Below, piece after piece: positions 23,421 to 32,780 of a DNA stretch of 33,693 nt; the stretch's first letter is position 1; the number at the start of each line of letters is the position of its first letter. A model generated the notes under the pieces. That model did not search any database. It was given only the letters and a program-made list of their open reading frames with translations, and had not been told where the DNA came from. The position numbers and the translations under genes are program-made. This stretch comes from Flavobacteriales bacterium (lineage in GTDB: Bacteria; Bacteroidota; Bacteroidia; Flavobacteriales; Flavobacteriaceae): the NCBI GenBank assembly GCA_024643405.1, contig JAHENA010000024.1, positions 1 to 33,693 on the forward strand, written 5' to 3'.

Positions 23421-24990
23421 AATTATAAGAATTGGCACTCGCGATAGTGAATTAGCCCTTTGGCAAGCACATACTGTTCAATCTCAATTAGAAAAACTTG
23501 GTTATAAAACAGCACTGGTTCCCGTAAAATCAACTGGAGACTTAGTGTTGGACAGACCCTTATACGAACTTGGTATCACTGGTATTTTTACAAGGACTTT
23601 GGATATTGCCATGTTAAATTATGACATTGATATTGCTGTGCATTCACTTAAAGATGTGCCTACTATATTGCCAAAAGGCATTATTCAAGCTGCAGTGATT
23701 AAACGAGGCAACATTAATGACACTTTGGTTTTTAAAAATAATGAAGAATTTTTAGCTCAAAAAGAGGCCGTAATCGCAACTGGTAGTTTACGTAGACGTG
23801 CTCAATGGCTTAACAGATATCCAACGCATACCATTGTTGATTTAAGAGGAAATATGAATTCTCGAATGCAAAAATTAAAGGATAATGAAGATTGGAATGC
23901 CGCCATTTTTGCTGCTGCAGGTTTAGGAAGAATTGGTTTAAGACCTGAAGAAGCTATTAATTTAGATTGGATGATTCCTGCGCCAGCACAAGGAGCCGTT
24001 ATGATTACAGCCTTAAAAGAAAACGAATTTGCAGTTAATGCCTGTGCCGAATTAAACCATGAAGAAACTGAAATATGCACGCGTATTGAACGTGAATTTT
24101 TAAATCGTCTTGAGGGTGGTTGTACTGCGCCTATTGGAGCAATTGCTCAAATAAAAAATGAAGAAGTCACTTTCAAGGGTATTTTATTAAGTAAAGATGG
24201 TTCTAAAAAAATTGAAGTAAGTCGGGTTGAAAAATTAGGCGAGCATCATAACATTGCAAAATATTGCGCTGAATACGTTATTGACCGCGGTGGAAAACGC
24301 TTAATGGATGAATTAAAGAAGTCTGATAAAAAAACAACCGTTTACTCTACAAAAACATTAACCGAAGGTCAACGCCATTTGTTAAATACAAAGATTTCTG
24401 TAAAAAGTTCAGATTTTATCAAAGTAAGTATTAACCGCATACCGAAAACAATTCTAAAATCGAATCTCAAAAACATCATCATAACAAGTAAAAATGCGGT
24501 TGAGTCGCTGGTGACAAATTTTTCTCCAGAAGAATTACAGTTCAAAAACATCTATTGTGTTGGTAGAAGAACTAAGCAATTAATAGAACAAAAAATTGGT
24601 AAAGTAACACATTCAGAAAACAATGCTAAAAAATTAGCCGATTATCTAGTCGATTTTATGGAAGGTACTGAAATTACTTATTTCTGCAGCGATATACGCT
24701 TAGATGATTTACCAAAAATATTGTCAGACAATAATATTACTGTCAATGAAGTAGAAGCCTATAACACCGTTTACGCTTCGCTTAAAGTTGATGACTCAAC
24801 AGAAAGTATCATGTTTTACAGTCCATCAACCGTTCAAAGTTTTATTTTACAGAACAAACCGAAAAAAATAGCCTTTTGCATTGGTGAAACAACTGCTGTA
24901 GAAGCAAAAAAACACTTCAAAGATGTACGCATCGCAAAAGTGCCAACGGTAGAAAGTGTTATTGAATTAGTAAATGAACATTATGTGTAG
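23413..24990 (+). CDS. hemCD: Fused hydroxymethylbilane synthase and uroporphyrinogen-III synthase
   Basis: At 525 residues this is far longer than HemC alone. Residues 1-300 are hydroxymethylbilane synthase, with TRDSELALWQA, HSLKDVPT, ATGSLRRRAQ and the dipyrromethane cofactor Cys237 in LEGGCTAPIGA. Residues from about 310 to 525 have the HemD pattern: TVYSTKTLTEGQ at the start, NIIITSKNAVESL, IYCVGRRT, ITYFCSDIRLDDLP, EVEAYNTVY, SIMFYSPSTVQSF and FCIGETTAVEAKKH. The two steps convert porphobilinogen to linear tetrapyrrole and close it to uroporphyrinogen III, so fusion would channel the unstable intermediate. There is no internal stop or frameshift. HemD is poorly conserved, so the second call is by pattern and context. 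Confidence 0.92.
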   Translation: MSKIIRIGTRDSELALWQAHTVQSQLEKLGYKTALVPVKSTGDLVLDRPLYELGITGIFTRTLDIAMLNYDIDIAVHSLKDVPTILPKGIIQAAVIKRGNINDTLVFKNNEEFLAQKEAVIATGSLRRRAQWLNRYPTHTIVDLRGNMNSRMQKLKDNEDWNAAIFAAAGLGRIGLRPEEAINLDWMIPAPAQGAVMITALKENEFAVNACAELNHEETEICTRIEREFLNRLEGGCTAPIGAIAQIKNEEVTFKGILLSKDGSKKIEVSRVEKLGEHHNIAKYCAEYVIDRGGKRLMDELKKSDKKTTVYSTKTLTEGQRHLLNTKISVKSSDFIKVSINRIPKTILKSNLKNIIITSKNAVESLVTNFSPEELQFKNIYCVGRRTKQLIEQKIGKVTHSENNAKKLADYLVDFMEGTEITYFCSDIRLDDLPKILSDNNITVNEVEAYNTVYASLKVDDSTESIMFYSPSTVQSFILQNKPKKIAFCIGETTAVEAKKHFKDVRIAKVPTVESVIELVNEHYV

Positions 24991-25041
24991 GTTAACTGCC
25001 ATTTAATAAAAAAGCCCTTTTTAAAAAAGGAACAAAAAAAT

Positions 25042-26067
25042 ATGATAAAAAACGATTTATTTTTAAGAGCTTTAAAAGGAGAAACTGTAGACCGTCCACC
25101 TGTTTGGATGATGCGTCAAGCAGGAAGATATTTACCAGAATTTATAGCCCTTCGCGATAAATACGATTTCTTTACACGTTGCCGGACTCCGGAACTTGCT
25201 AGTGAAATTACCGTACAACCCATACGCAGATACGGAATGGATGCCGCTATATTATTTAGTGATATTTTGGTTATTCCTCAGGCAATGAATATTGAAGTGG
25301 AAATGAAACCAAACTTCGGGCCTTACCTTCCAAATCCTGTTCGCAATCAAAAAGGCGTAGACAATGTTATAGTGCCTGATGTAAATGTTGAATTAGACTA
25401 TGTGATGCAGGCCATTAAAGCAACGAAAGAATTGTTAAAGGATGAAGTGCCATTAATCGGTTTTGCAGGCTCACCTTGGACTATTTTGTGTTACGTAGTA
25501 CAAGGACAAGGAAGTAAAACATATGATAAAGCAAAAGAATTTTGTTTTACAAATCCAGTTGCCGCCCATCAGTTATTGCAAAAAATTACGGATACCACTA
25601 TTGCTTATCTAAAAGCAAAAGTAGAAGCCGGAGTGAACGCTGTTCAAATATTTGATTCTTGGGGAGGTATGCTGTCTCCCGTAGATTATCAAGAATTTTC
25701 ATGGCAATATATTAACCAAATTATTGAAGCTTTAAAAGATGATGCTCCAGTAATTGCATTTGGAAAAGGGTGTTGGTTTGCCCTTGGTGACATGGCAAAA
25801 TCAAACGCTTCTGCTTTAGGAATTGACTGGACATGTTCCCCAAAAAATGCCCGCTATTTAACAGGAGGAAACATCACCCTTCAAGGTAATTTTGATCCGG
25901 CAAGATTGTTGTCCCCACCATCAGAAATAAAGAAGATGGTACACCAAATGATAAATGAGTTTGGAAAAGATAAATATATAGTAAACTTAGGGCACGGTAT
26001 TTTACCAAATATCCCATTAGACAATGCGAAAGCGTTTATTGATGCCGTAAAGGAATATAAAATTTAA
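25042..26067 (+). CDS. hemE: Uroporphyrinogen decarboxylase
   Basis: The 341-residue cytosolic enzyme removes four acetate carboxyls from uroporphyrinogen III to give coproporphyrinogen III. The signature [12 protein letters not shown] at the N-terminus, the second signature [16 protein letters not shown] and [11 protein letters not shown], whose Asp binds the pyrrole nitrogens, are all present. It follows hemCD by 51 bases. That gap holds a CCTTTTT/AAAAAAGG sequence which could form a weak hairpin but is not a convincing terminator. The length is normal. Confidence 0.96.
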   Translation: MIKNDLFLRALKGETVDRPPVWMMRQAGRYLPEFIALRDKYDFFTRCRTPELASEITVQPIRRYGMDAAILFSDILVIPQAMNIEVEMKPNFGPYLPNPVRNQKGVDNVIVPDVNVELDYVMQAIKATKELLKDEVPLIGFAGSPWTILCYVVQGQGSKTYDKAKEFCFTNPVAAHQLLQKITDTTIAYLKAKVEAGVNAVQIFDSWGGMLSPVDYQEFSWQYINQIIEALKDDAPVIAFGKGCWFALGDMAKSNASALGIDWTCSPKNARYLTGGNITLQGNFDPARLLSPPSEIKKMVHQMINEFGKDKYIVNLGHGILPNIPLDNAKAFIDAVKEYKI

Positions 26068-26150
26068 CCTAAGGCAACACTTAAAAATAGCCTTTAAAAT
26101 ATTTGTCTTACTTTCAATACTTGATTTATCAAAAATCAAAATGATATTGA

Positions 26151-26690
26151 ATGAATTACAGGTCAGAAGACTTTTATATTGAATTCTTGAAATTTGAAGA
26201 CGCTCTTAATCTTAACAAATTATTAGTGTCAAATACTGAGCGTTTTAAAATGTACTTACCAAAAACACTTTCCGAAAACAGGACTTTGGAAAGCACCAAA
26301 TCTTATATCAGCAAACGTATTGAAGCGATACAAAAAAAAGTTGAATACACCTTTACAATTAAAGATAAGTCCACAAAAAACGTTGCAGGATTAATCATTT
26401 TAAAAGCCATTGATTGGGATAGAAAAAAAGGGGAGTTTGCTTACTGCATTGGAAAAACTTTTGAAAGCAAAGGCATTATGAGTGAGGCCATCCAAGCAAC
26501 ATCAACCTTTGCTTTTCAAAAATTGAATTTAAAAAAACTTCAGATTATTTCGCATGAAAGCAATATCGCAAGTATCAAAGTGGCTGAAAAAAGTAATTTT
26601 GTTTGGCAAAAAACATTAAAAAATGAATTCACTCCTGTTGGACAAAAGCCAATGGATATGGAATTATATGAGTTAAATTATGAAGGATAA
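26151..26690 (+). CDS. GNAT-family N-acetyltransferase (RimJ/RimL-like)
   Basis: The 179-residue protein has the GNAT fold, with VAGLIILKAIDWDRKKGEFAY as the central strand pair, an acetyl-CoA binding region around GIMSEAIQATSTFAF, and NIASIKVAEKSNF near the C-terminus, as in RimJ/RimL-type enzymes that modify N-terminal amino groups or small amines. It lies inside the heme operon between hemE (83 bases before) and hemF, overlapping the hemF start by 11 bases. Co-translation with hemF is thus likely, yet no heme role for a GNAT enzyme is known to me. It may modify a heme enzyme or be an unrelated passenger. Confidence 0.85.
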   Translation: MNYRSEDFYIEFLKFEDALNLNKLLVSNTERFKMYLPKTLSENRTLESTKSYISKRIEAIQKKVEYTFTIKDKSTKNVAGLIILKAIDWDRKKGEFAYCIGKTFESKGIMSEAIQATSTFAFQKLNLKKLQIISHESNIASIKVAEKSNFVWQKTLKNEFTPVGQKPMDMELYELNYEG

Positions 26691-27582
26691 ATTTTACCAA
26701 TATATTCAGGCTTTGCAAGATACTATTACCTCAAAACTTGAGGCAGTTGATGAACTTGCAACATTTAAAGAAGATCAATGGGAACGGCCTGAAGGTGGAG
26801 GAGGAAGAACAAGAGTCATAGAAAATGGGCGTGTTTTTGAAAAGGGAGGTGTCAATATTTCCGCTGTACATGGTAAATTACCAAAATCAATGCAAACTTA
26901 TTTTAAGGTTGGTGATGTCGATTTTTTTGCTTGCGGATTAAGTCTAGTGTTACACCCAAAAAATCCAATGGTACCAACTGTACATGCCAACTGGCGCTAT
27001 TTTGAAATGTACAATGAAAAAGGACAGATTATAGATAGTTGGTTTGGTGGTGGACAAGATTTAACGCCATATTATTTGTTTGAAGAGGATGCCATTCATT
27101 TCCACCAAGTTTGTAAAACGGCCTGCGATAAACACAATACTGCCTTTTACAATATATTTAAATCAAAATGTGATGAGTATTTCTGGAACACTCACAGAAA
27201 TGAAGCACGAGGTGTTGGCGGATTATTTTTTGATTATTGTAAAGAAACAAAAACCATGTCTATGGAAAACTGGTACCATTTTGTAACAGAAGTCGGAAAT
27301 AGTTTTCTTGAATGTTATGTTCCCATTGTTGAAAAAAGAAAAGATTTGCCCTATTCCAAAGAACAACGTAATTGGCAAGAAATTCGTCGTGGCAGGTACG
27401 TAGAATTCAATTTAGTACATGATAAAGGAACCCTTTTCGGATTAAAAACGAATGGACGTATTGAAAGCATTCTTATGAGTCTACCGCCTCGTGTGCAGTG
27501 GGTTTATGATCATCATCCTGAACCAGGTAGTAATGAAGAGAAATTAATTAAGGTGTTAAAACATCCTAAAAATTGGCTCTAA
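26680..27582 (+). CDS. hemF: Oxygen-dependent coproporphyrinogen III oxidase
   Basis: The 300-residue enzyme uses O2 to decarboxylate coproporphyrinogen III to protoporphyrinogen IX, so this heme route is aerobic. The family motifs WERPEGGGGRTRVIENG, PTVHANWRYFEM, WFGGGQDLTPYY and NEARGVGGLFFDY are intact, and the C-terminal GRYVEFNLVHDKGTLFGL is typical. An oxygen-independent HemN is not in the window. The start overlaps the GNAT gene by 11 bases. The length is as expected. Confidence 0.97.
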   Translation: MKDKFYQYIQALQDTITSKLEAVDELATFKEDQWERPEGGGGRTRVIENGRVFEKGGVNISAVHGKLPKSMQTYFKVGDVDFFACGLSLVLHPKNPMVPTVHANWRYFEMYNEKGQIIDSWFGGGQDLTPYYLFEEDAIHFHQVCKTACDKHNTAFYNIFKSKCDEYFWNTHRNEARGVGGLFFDYCKETKTMSMENWYHFVTEVGNSFLECYVPIVEKRKDLPYSKEQRNWQEIRRGRYVEFNLVHDKGTLFGLKTNGRIESILMSLPPRVQWVYDHHPEPGSNEEKLIKVLKHPKNWL

Positions 27583-27647
27583 ATATGATATAAGTAAGGT
27601 TTTATAAACTTTTTACTTTGTATTTTTAACCTTTTAAATATAGAACC

Positions 27648-28637
27648 ATGTATCCATTAAGAAGAAATAGACGTTTAAGAGCCAATGAATCCATTCGCTC
27701 ATTAGTTAGAGAAACCATCATTACTCCAAATGATTTTTTAGTACCATTATTTGTAGTAGAAGGTAAAAATGTTAAAGAAGAGATTGCTTCTATGCCAAAT
27801 TACTACAGATTTAGTTTAGATCTTTTAGAAAAAGAAGTAAAAGAGCTATGGAAACTTGGATTGAAATCGGTTTTACTTTTTGTGAAGGTGCCCGACCATT
27901 TAAAAGACAATAAAGGTACAGAGGCTTTAAACCCTAACGGACTGATGCAGCGTGCTATTAAAACGGTAAAAAATGTGTGCCCAGATATGTTAGTGATGAC
28001 TGATGTTGCCTTAGATCCTTATTCTTCTTATGGCCATGATGGTATTGTGAAAAATGGTATGATTCTAAATGATGATACGGCTGATGTATTGGCCGAAATG
28101 AGTGTTTCTCATGCTATAGCCGGCGCTAATTTTGTGGCCCCAAGTGATATGATGGATGGTAGAATTTTGACTATTCGTGAAGCATTAGAAGAGGAAGGGT
28201 TCATCAATACCGGTATTATGAGTTATTCTGCAAAATACGCCTCAGCTTTTTATGGGCCATTTCGTGATGCGTTAGATTCTGCACCAGTTGATATGGTTGA
28301 TGTCCCTAAAGATAAAAAAACCTATCAAATGGATTATGCCAATAGAATTGAAGCCATTAGAGAAACAGAGATGGATATTGATGAAGGCGCTGACATTGTA
28401 ATGGTTAAACCAGGTCTGTGTTATTTGGATATTGTAAGGGAAGTAAAAAATGCCGTAGATGTTCCGGTAGCCGTATATCAAGTATCTGGTGAGTATGCCA
28501 TGATTAAAGCCGCCTCAGAAAAAGGCTGGTTAAACCACGATGCCGTAATGATGGAGCAAGTTACCGCTATTAAAAGAGCTGGAGCAGATGTCATAGCTTC
28601 TTATTTTGCTAAAGATGTTGTCAAATTGATTTCGTAA
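27648..28637 (+). CDS. hemB: Porphobilinogen synthase (delta-aminolevulinic acid dehydratase), Mg-type
   Basis: The 329-residue enzyme condenses two 5-aminolevulinates to porphobilinogen. The two active-site lysines are Lys196 (SAKYASAFYGPFRD) and Lys254 (VMVKPGLCYLDIV). The metal-site motif is DVALDPYSSYGHDG (119-132), where Ala121, Asp123 and Asp131 replace the three Cys of zinc-dependent enzymes, so it is the zinc-independent type. The N-terminus RRNRRLRANESIRSLVRE is family-like. It is 65 bases after hemF, with a near-miss -7 sequence in the gap, and completes the operon's heme genes. Confidence 0.96.
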   Translation: MYPLRRNRRLRANESIRSLVRETIITPNDFLVPLFVVEGKNVKEEIASMPNYYRFSLDLLEKEVKELWKLGLKSVLLFVKVPDHLKDNKGTEALNPNGLMQRAIKTVKNVCPDMLVMTDVALDPYSSYGHDGIVKNGMILNDDTADVLAEMSVSHAIAGANFVAPSDMMDGRILTIREALEEEGFINTGIMSYSAKYASAFYGPFRDALDSAPVDMVDVPKDKKTYQMDYANRIEAIRETEMDIDEGADIVMVKPGLCYLDIVREVKNAVDVPVAVYQVSGEYAMIKAASEKGWLNHDAVMMEQVTAIKRAGADVIASYFAKDVVKLIS

Positions 28638-28663
28638 ATTAGTACGCAATCAATTTTATAACA

Positions 28664-29794
28664 ATGTCATTACTTATTTTTTATGCTTTTGTTTCTATTT
28701 TCTTTTCGTTTCTATGTTCAATTCTAGAAGCTGTATTATTAAGCGTTACGCCAACTTTTATCAATATAAAAAAGAAAGAAGGTAAGCTATTTGCATCGAC
28801 ACTTGAAGCTTACAAAAAAGATGTTGACAAACCTCTTATTGCCATACTCACTTTAAACACCATTGCACATACCGTAGGTGCCATTTTAGTTGGTGTACAA
28901 GCAAAGGTTGCTTATACCGAAATTTATGGTGATGCTTCTCATACTATTTTAGGTTTAAATTTTACTGAAGATGTACTAGTTGGGATTGTATCTTCAATCA
29001 TGACCATATTAATCTTGGTAGCTTCTGAAATTATTCCAAAAACTATTGGAGCTACGTACTGGGAACAACTTGCTAACTTTACTTCAAAGGCCCTTAAAGT
29101 TTTAATTTTTCCCTTAAAATGGACAGGCATCTTATGGCTTTTACAACTTACCACCAAGATTATTGGAGGTAAAGGACATGTTAGTATATTAAGTCGTGAA
29201 GGATTTGTTACAATGACTGAAATCGCTCATGAAGAAGGCGTCTTTGAAGAAAACGAAATTAAAATAATTAAAAACCTCCTTAACTTTAAAAAAATTCTAG
29301 CTAAAGATATCATGACTCCAAGAACTGTTATTAAAACAGAAAACGAAACGATGACGGTTGCAGCCTTTTTTTATGCAAATTCCAATATTAGATTTTCAAG
29401 GATTCCCATATATTCAGAGCATCACGATAACATAGTTGGTTTGGTTTTAAAAGATGATGTTTTTAAAGAAATGGCTCTAGATAATGATAACAAAACATTA
29501 CTAGACTTAAAACGAGACATTATTATTATAAATAGAAGCATCCCTATCCCAGAATTATTTCAACAATTAATTGATAGTAAAAATCATATGGCATTGGTGG
29601 TTGATGAGTATGGTTCAGTTAACGGCATCGTAACTATGGAAGATGTTATTGAAACCCTTTTGGGTTTGGAAATAATGGATGAAAGCGATAATGTGTCTGA
29701 TTTGCAATTTCTTGCCAGAAAAAACTGGGAAAACAGAGCAAAACGATTAGGTTTGATTCACGAAGAAAAACCTAAAAACAATGAACAAAACTAA
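28664..29794 (+). CDS. CNNM (DUF21) membrane protein with a CBS pair
   Basis: The 376-residue protein has a DUF21/CNNM membrane domain (residues 1-175, about four hydrophobic segments, with ASEIIPKTIGATYWE) followed by two CBS domains (about 195-335, IMTPRTVIKTENETMTV and DEYGSVNGIVTMEDVIETL). The CorC/HlyC-type C-terminal domain found in longer relatives is missing; only a basic tail remains. Homologues export Mg2+ or other divalent ions, or act as hemolysin-like proteins by name. It begins 26 bases after hemB and its stop shares a base with the ogt start (TAATG), so it is probably part of the same long transcript. The role in metal supply to Mg-type HemB is only speculation. Confidence 0.88.
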   Translation: MSLLIFYAFVSIFFSFLCSILEAVLLSVTPTFINIKKKEGKLFASTLEAYKKDVDKPLIAILTLNTIAHTVGAILVGVQAKVAYTEIYGDASHTILGLNFTEDVLVGIVSSIMTILILVASEIIPKTIGATYWEQLANFTSKALKVLIFPLKWTGILWLLQLTTKIIGGKGHVSILSREGFVTMTEIAHEEGVFEENEIKIIKNLLNFKKILAKDIMTPRTVIKTENETMTVAAFFYANSNIRFSRIPIYSEHHDNIVGLVLKDDVFKEMALDNDNKTLLDLKRDIIIINRSIPIPELFQQLIDSKNHMALVVDEYGSVNGIVTMEDVIETLLGLEIMDESDNVSDLQFLARKNWENRAKRLGLIHEEKPKNNEQN

Positions 29795-30267
29795 TGGAGA
29801 CATGCATCATTAGCTCCCCTTTAGGGTTTACCAAAATTGTTGGTGATAACGATGGTATCGTTTCAATAACGGTGCTTAATTCAGAAGAAAAAATTACAGA
29901 TATTATACCTTTAGAACTAGAAGATTGTGTCATTCAACTTCAAGAATATTTTGAAGGGCAACGAAAAGAATTCGATTTAAAACTGAATCCCGATGGGACT
30001 GATTTTCAAAAAAAGGTTTGGAAACAACTTCTTGAAATTCCATATGGAAAAACACTTTCATATCTCGAACTATCAAAACAATTACACGATGTAAAAGCAA
30101 TTCGTGCTGTGGCAAATGCTAACGGAAAAAATCCTATATGGATTATTATTCCTTGTCACAGGGTTATTGGCAGTGACGGTAGCTTAACCGGTTATGCTGG
30201 TGGTTTAAATAGAAAACAATGGCTTTTGGAACATGAAAGTCCATATAAACAAGCCTCATTGTTCTAG
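29794..30267 (+). CDS. ogt: Methylated-DNA-protein-cysteine S-methyltransferase
   Basis: The 157-residue suicide repair protein takes alkyl groups from O6-methylguanine in DNA. The acceptor Cys121 is in IIIPCHRVIGSDG, and the Arg-finger/helix-turn-helix region is KAIRAVANANGKNP. The glycine-rich end LTGYAGGLNRKQWLL is typical. The size fits Ogt-type proteins without an AdaA domain. The ATG overlaps the CNNM stop by one base (TAATG), so translation is coupled. No terminator is clear in the 98 bases that follow. Confidence 0.94.
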   Translation: METCIISSPLGFTKIVGDNDGIVSITVLNSEEKITDIIPLELEDCVIQLQEYFEGQRKEFDLKLNPDGTDFQKKVWKQLLEIPYGKTLSYLELSKQLHDVKAIRAVANANGKNPIWIIIPCHRVIGSDGSLTGYAGGLNRKQWLLEHESPYKQASLF

Positions 30268-30365
30268 AATACATTCTTTTTAAGGGTTACTTTAAGCAAA
30301 CATAACATAGCTGTTTTGATTATTAATTTTATTATATTTAATATATCTAAAACGATACACCCTTA

Positions 30366-32780
30366 ATGAAATACTTTAAGTTCACGTTATCCCTATTGCT
30401 TACCTTAGGCGTTTTTTATGCGCTAAACACAAAACTTGCCTCTGTTCCTCCTATTGGAAAGTTTTTAAGCCCTTCTCAAGGTATTTGGCAAAATGAAAAA
30501 ACAGAATCAATTACTGCAAATTTTCAAATGGAGGGCCTTTTGGATAAAGTTACTGTCTATTATGATGAAAATCTTATTCCTCATATTTTTGCTGAAAACG
30601 ACATGGACTTATATCGATCTCAAGGCTATATCACTGCTAAACACAGATTGTGGCAAATGGAATTTCAAACTTTCGCGGCTGCAGGGCGTTTATCAGAAAT
30701 TATAGGTGAGAAAGCGCTTAATTATGATAGAGCCCAGCGGAGAAAAGGTATGGGGTTTGGGGCAGAAGTTGCCCTAGAAAAAATGAAGGAGGACCCCGAA
30801 ATTTTAAAATTTCTTGACGCTTATTGCCAAGGGGTCAATAGTTATATCAATAGTTTACAGGTTAGTGATTATCCCGTAGAATATAAATTATTAGATTATA
30901 AACCAGAGCCATGGACTGCAACCAAAACAGCTTTGCTTTTAATGTATATGACCGATGATTTATGTGGAAGAGATTATGACTTGGAAAAAACAAATGCGTT
31001 GCGATTATTTGGTGAAGAGCGATTCAATTTATTATATCCTGATTTTTTTGATGTTAATGATCCTGTAATTCCTAAAGATACTGACTGGAGTTTTATTGAT
31101 ACTCCAATTACAGAAGTTCCTCAATCTCAACTTCCTTTAGACTCTATTGCTGAAACTATGGAAAAACCAGACCCAGATAATGGCAGTAATAACTGGGCAG
31201 TTTCTGGAAGCAAATCCTACTCTGGAAATCCTATTTTAGCCAACGATCCACATTTAGGCCTTAATCTGCCTTCCATCTGGTTTGTTATGCAATTAGCAAC
31301 GCCAACCCATAATGCTTTTGGGGCCACATTGCCCGGTGCTTTAGGTGTTGTTTCTGGTTTTAACACAGATATTGCTTGGGGAGAAACCAACGCTACTCGC
31401 GATGTTAAAGACTGGTATAAAATAGAATTTAAAGATAAAAGCAGGGGTCAATATAAGTATAATAATTCATGGAAAAAGACCTCTGTTCGAGTTGAAGAAA
31501 TTAAAATAAAAGGTCGAAAAACCTATATTGATTCTGTTATTTATACACATCATGGCCCTGTAAGTTATGATTATACCTTTAAAGGCAATGGGGAAAAAGA
31601 AGGTTATGCCATGAAATGGATTGGTCTTACAGGTGGAAATAATCAACGCACGCTTCTTGATTTAAATTCGGCAAAAAATTATGACGATTATTTAAAAGCA
31701 CTTGAACATTGGGTTGCTCCTGCACAAAATTTTGTATTTGCGTCTACTCAAGGTGATATTGCACTTTGGATTCAAGGATTATTTCCAAATAAATGGAAAG
31801 GTCAAGGCAAGTTTTTAATGGATGGCAGTAATGCTGAAAATGATTGGCAAAGTTTTATTCCTAAAGAATTCAACGCACATACTAAGAATCCTGAACGTGG
31901 TTTTGTGAGTTCTGCTAACCAACATCCTGTCGATGAATCCTACCCATTCTATGTTTTTAACGATGGTTATGAAACCTATAGAAATCGAGTAATAAATGAC
32001 TTTTTTAGATCAAAAGAAAAAATTACCATTCAAGATTTTAAAGACCTTCAAAACAACAACTTTAATCTTAAGGCTTCAGAATTATTGCCCTATATGTTTG
32101 AACATATGGATACATCAAGTCTGAGCAATGAGGAGACTAACATTTTAAACATTATTAAAAAATGGGATTACAATAGTAACATTAATGAGCTAGCTCCCAG
32201 CATATGGGATTTGTGGTGGAAAACATTACTTCCTTTAACTTGGGATGAGTTTAATATTGCAGATACGGCGCTTACTTATCCTTTTATATATCAAACCATC
32301 TTCATGCTTAAAACTTATCCTAATGATGCTTTTATGGATATTGTTTCAACTGCAGAAAGAGAAACATCTAGTGATTTATTTTTAATATCATTTAAGGAAA
32401 CCGTTAAAAATTTAACGTCATGGAAAGCAGAAAATGGTGATTTTAATTGGGGGGCTTATAAAGGCACCTATGTTGGTCATTTATTGCAAGCTTTACCTGC
32501 ATTCTCTCGTTTTGATCTGCCCATTGGTGGAGACCGAAATACCGTTAATGCTGCAGATACAAATCATGGCCCTTCATGGCGAATGATTGTTGAAATGAGT
32601 TCGCCTCCAAAAGCATTAGGTATTTATCCTGGTGGACAATCAGGAAATCCGGGAAGCAGATATTATGATGATTTTATTGATAAATGGGCTGCAGGAGACT
32701 ATTTAAATTTATTATTTATGCAAAAATCTGAATCTAATCAGGACATCATTTCTACTCAAACCTTAACTCCAAAACCATGA
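30366..32780 (+). CDS. Penicillin-acylase family N-terminal nucleophile hydrolase
   Basis: The 804-residue precursor has an N-terminal hydrophobic export segment (FKFTLSLLLTLGVFYAL). Alpha-chain sequence VTVYYDENLIPHIFAEN, which precedes SQGYITAKHRLWQMEF, matches the family. The autoprocessing site is predicted between Gly273 and Ser274 (DNGSNNWAVSG), with Ser274 becoming the N-terminal nucleophile of the beta chain. FGATLPGALGVVSGFNTDIAWGET supplies the oxyanion-hole region, and SANQHP and RWRMI-like C-terminal parts are present. Relatives cleave amides such as penicillin G, acyl-homoserine lactones or N-acyl amino acids, so the true substrate is open. It is probably periplasmic. Its stop overlaps the next gene's start (ATGA). 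Confidence 0.92.
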   Translation: MKYFKFTLSLLLTLGVFYALNTKLASVPPIGKFLSPSQGIWQNEKTESITANFQMEGLLDKVTVYYDENLIPHIFAENDMDLYRSQGYITAKHRLWQMEFQTFAAAGRLSEIIGEKALNYDRAQRRKGMGFGAEVALEKMKEDPEILKFLDAYCQGVNSYINSLQVSDYPVEYKLLDYKPEPWTATKTALLLMYMTDDLCGRDYDLEKTNALRLFGEERFNLLYPDFFDVNDPVIPKDTDWSFIDTPITEVPQSQLPLDSIAETMEKPDPDNGSNNWAVSGSKSYSGNPILANDPHLGLNLPSIWFVMQLATPTHNAFGATLPGALGVVSGFNTDIAWGETNATRDVKDWYKIEFKDKSRGQYKYNNSWKKTSVRVEEIKIKGRKTYIDSVIYTHHGPVSYDYTFKGNGEKEGYAMKWIGLTGGNNQRTLLDLNSAKNYDDYLKALEHWVAPAQNFVFASTQGDIALWIQGLFPNKWKGQGKFLMDGSNAENDWQSFIPKEFNAHTKNPERGFVSSANQHPVDESYPFYVFNDGYETYRNRVINDFFRSKEKITIQDFKDLQNNNFNLKASELLPYMFEHMDTSSLSNEETNILNIIKKWDYNSNINELAPSIWDLWWKTLLPLTWDEFNIADTALTYPFIYQTIFMLKTYPNDAFMDIVSTAERETSSDLFLISFKETVKNLTSWKAENGDFNWGAYKGTYVGHLLQALPAFSRFDLPIGGDRNTVNAADTNHGPSWRMIVEMSSPPKALGIYPGGQSGNPGSRYYDDFIDKWAAGDYLNLLFMQKSESNQDIISTQTLTPKP

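Noticed and set aside
25014-25030. CCTTTTT/AAAAAAGG palindrome between hemCD and hemE
   Set aside because: A terminator here would break the heme operon. The self-complementary run has no loop of its own and few GC pairs, so it is more likely a chance A/T tract before a start codon.
26072-26097. AAGGC ... GCCTT repeat after hemE
   Set aside because: Only five pairs with a 15-base loop and no T tract; too weak to call.
27606-27620. TTTTACTTTGTA sequence before hemB as a promoter
   Set aside because: It has TA and TTTG separated by one base rather than two, so it misses the -7 consensus. hemB may simply be read from the operon promoter.
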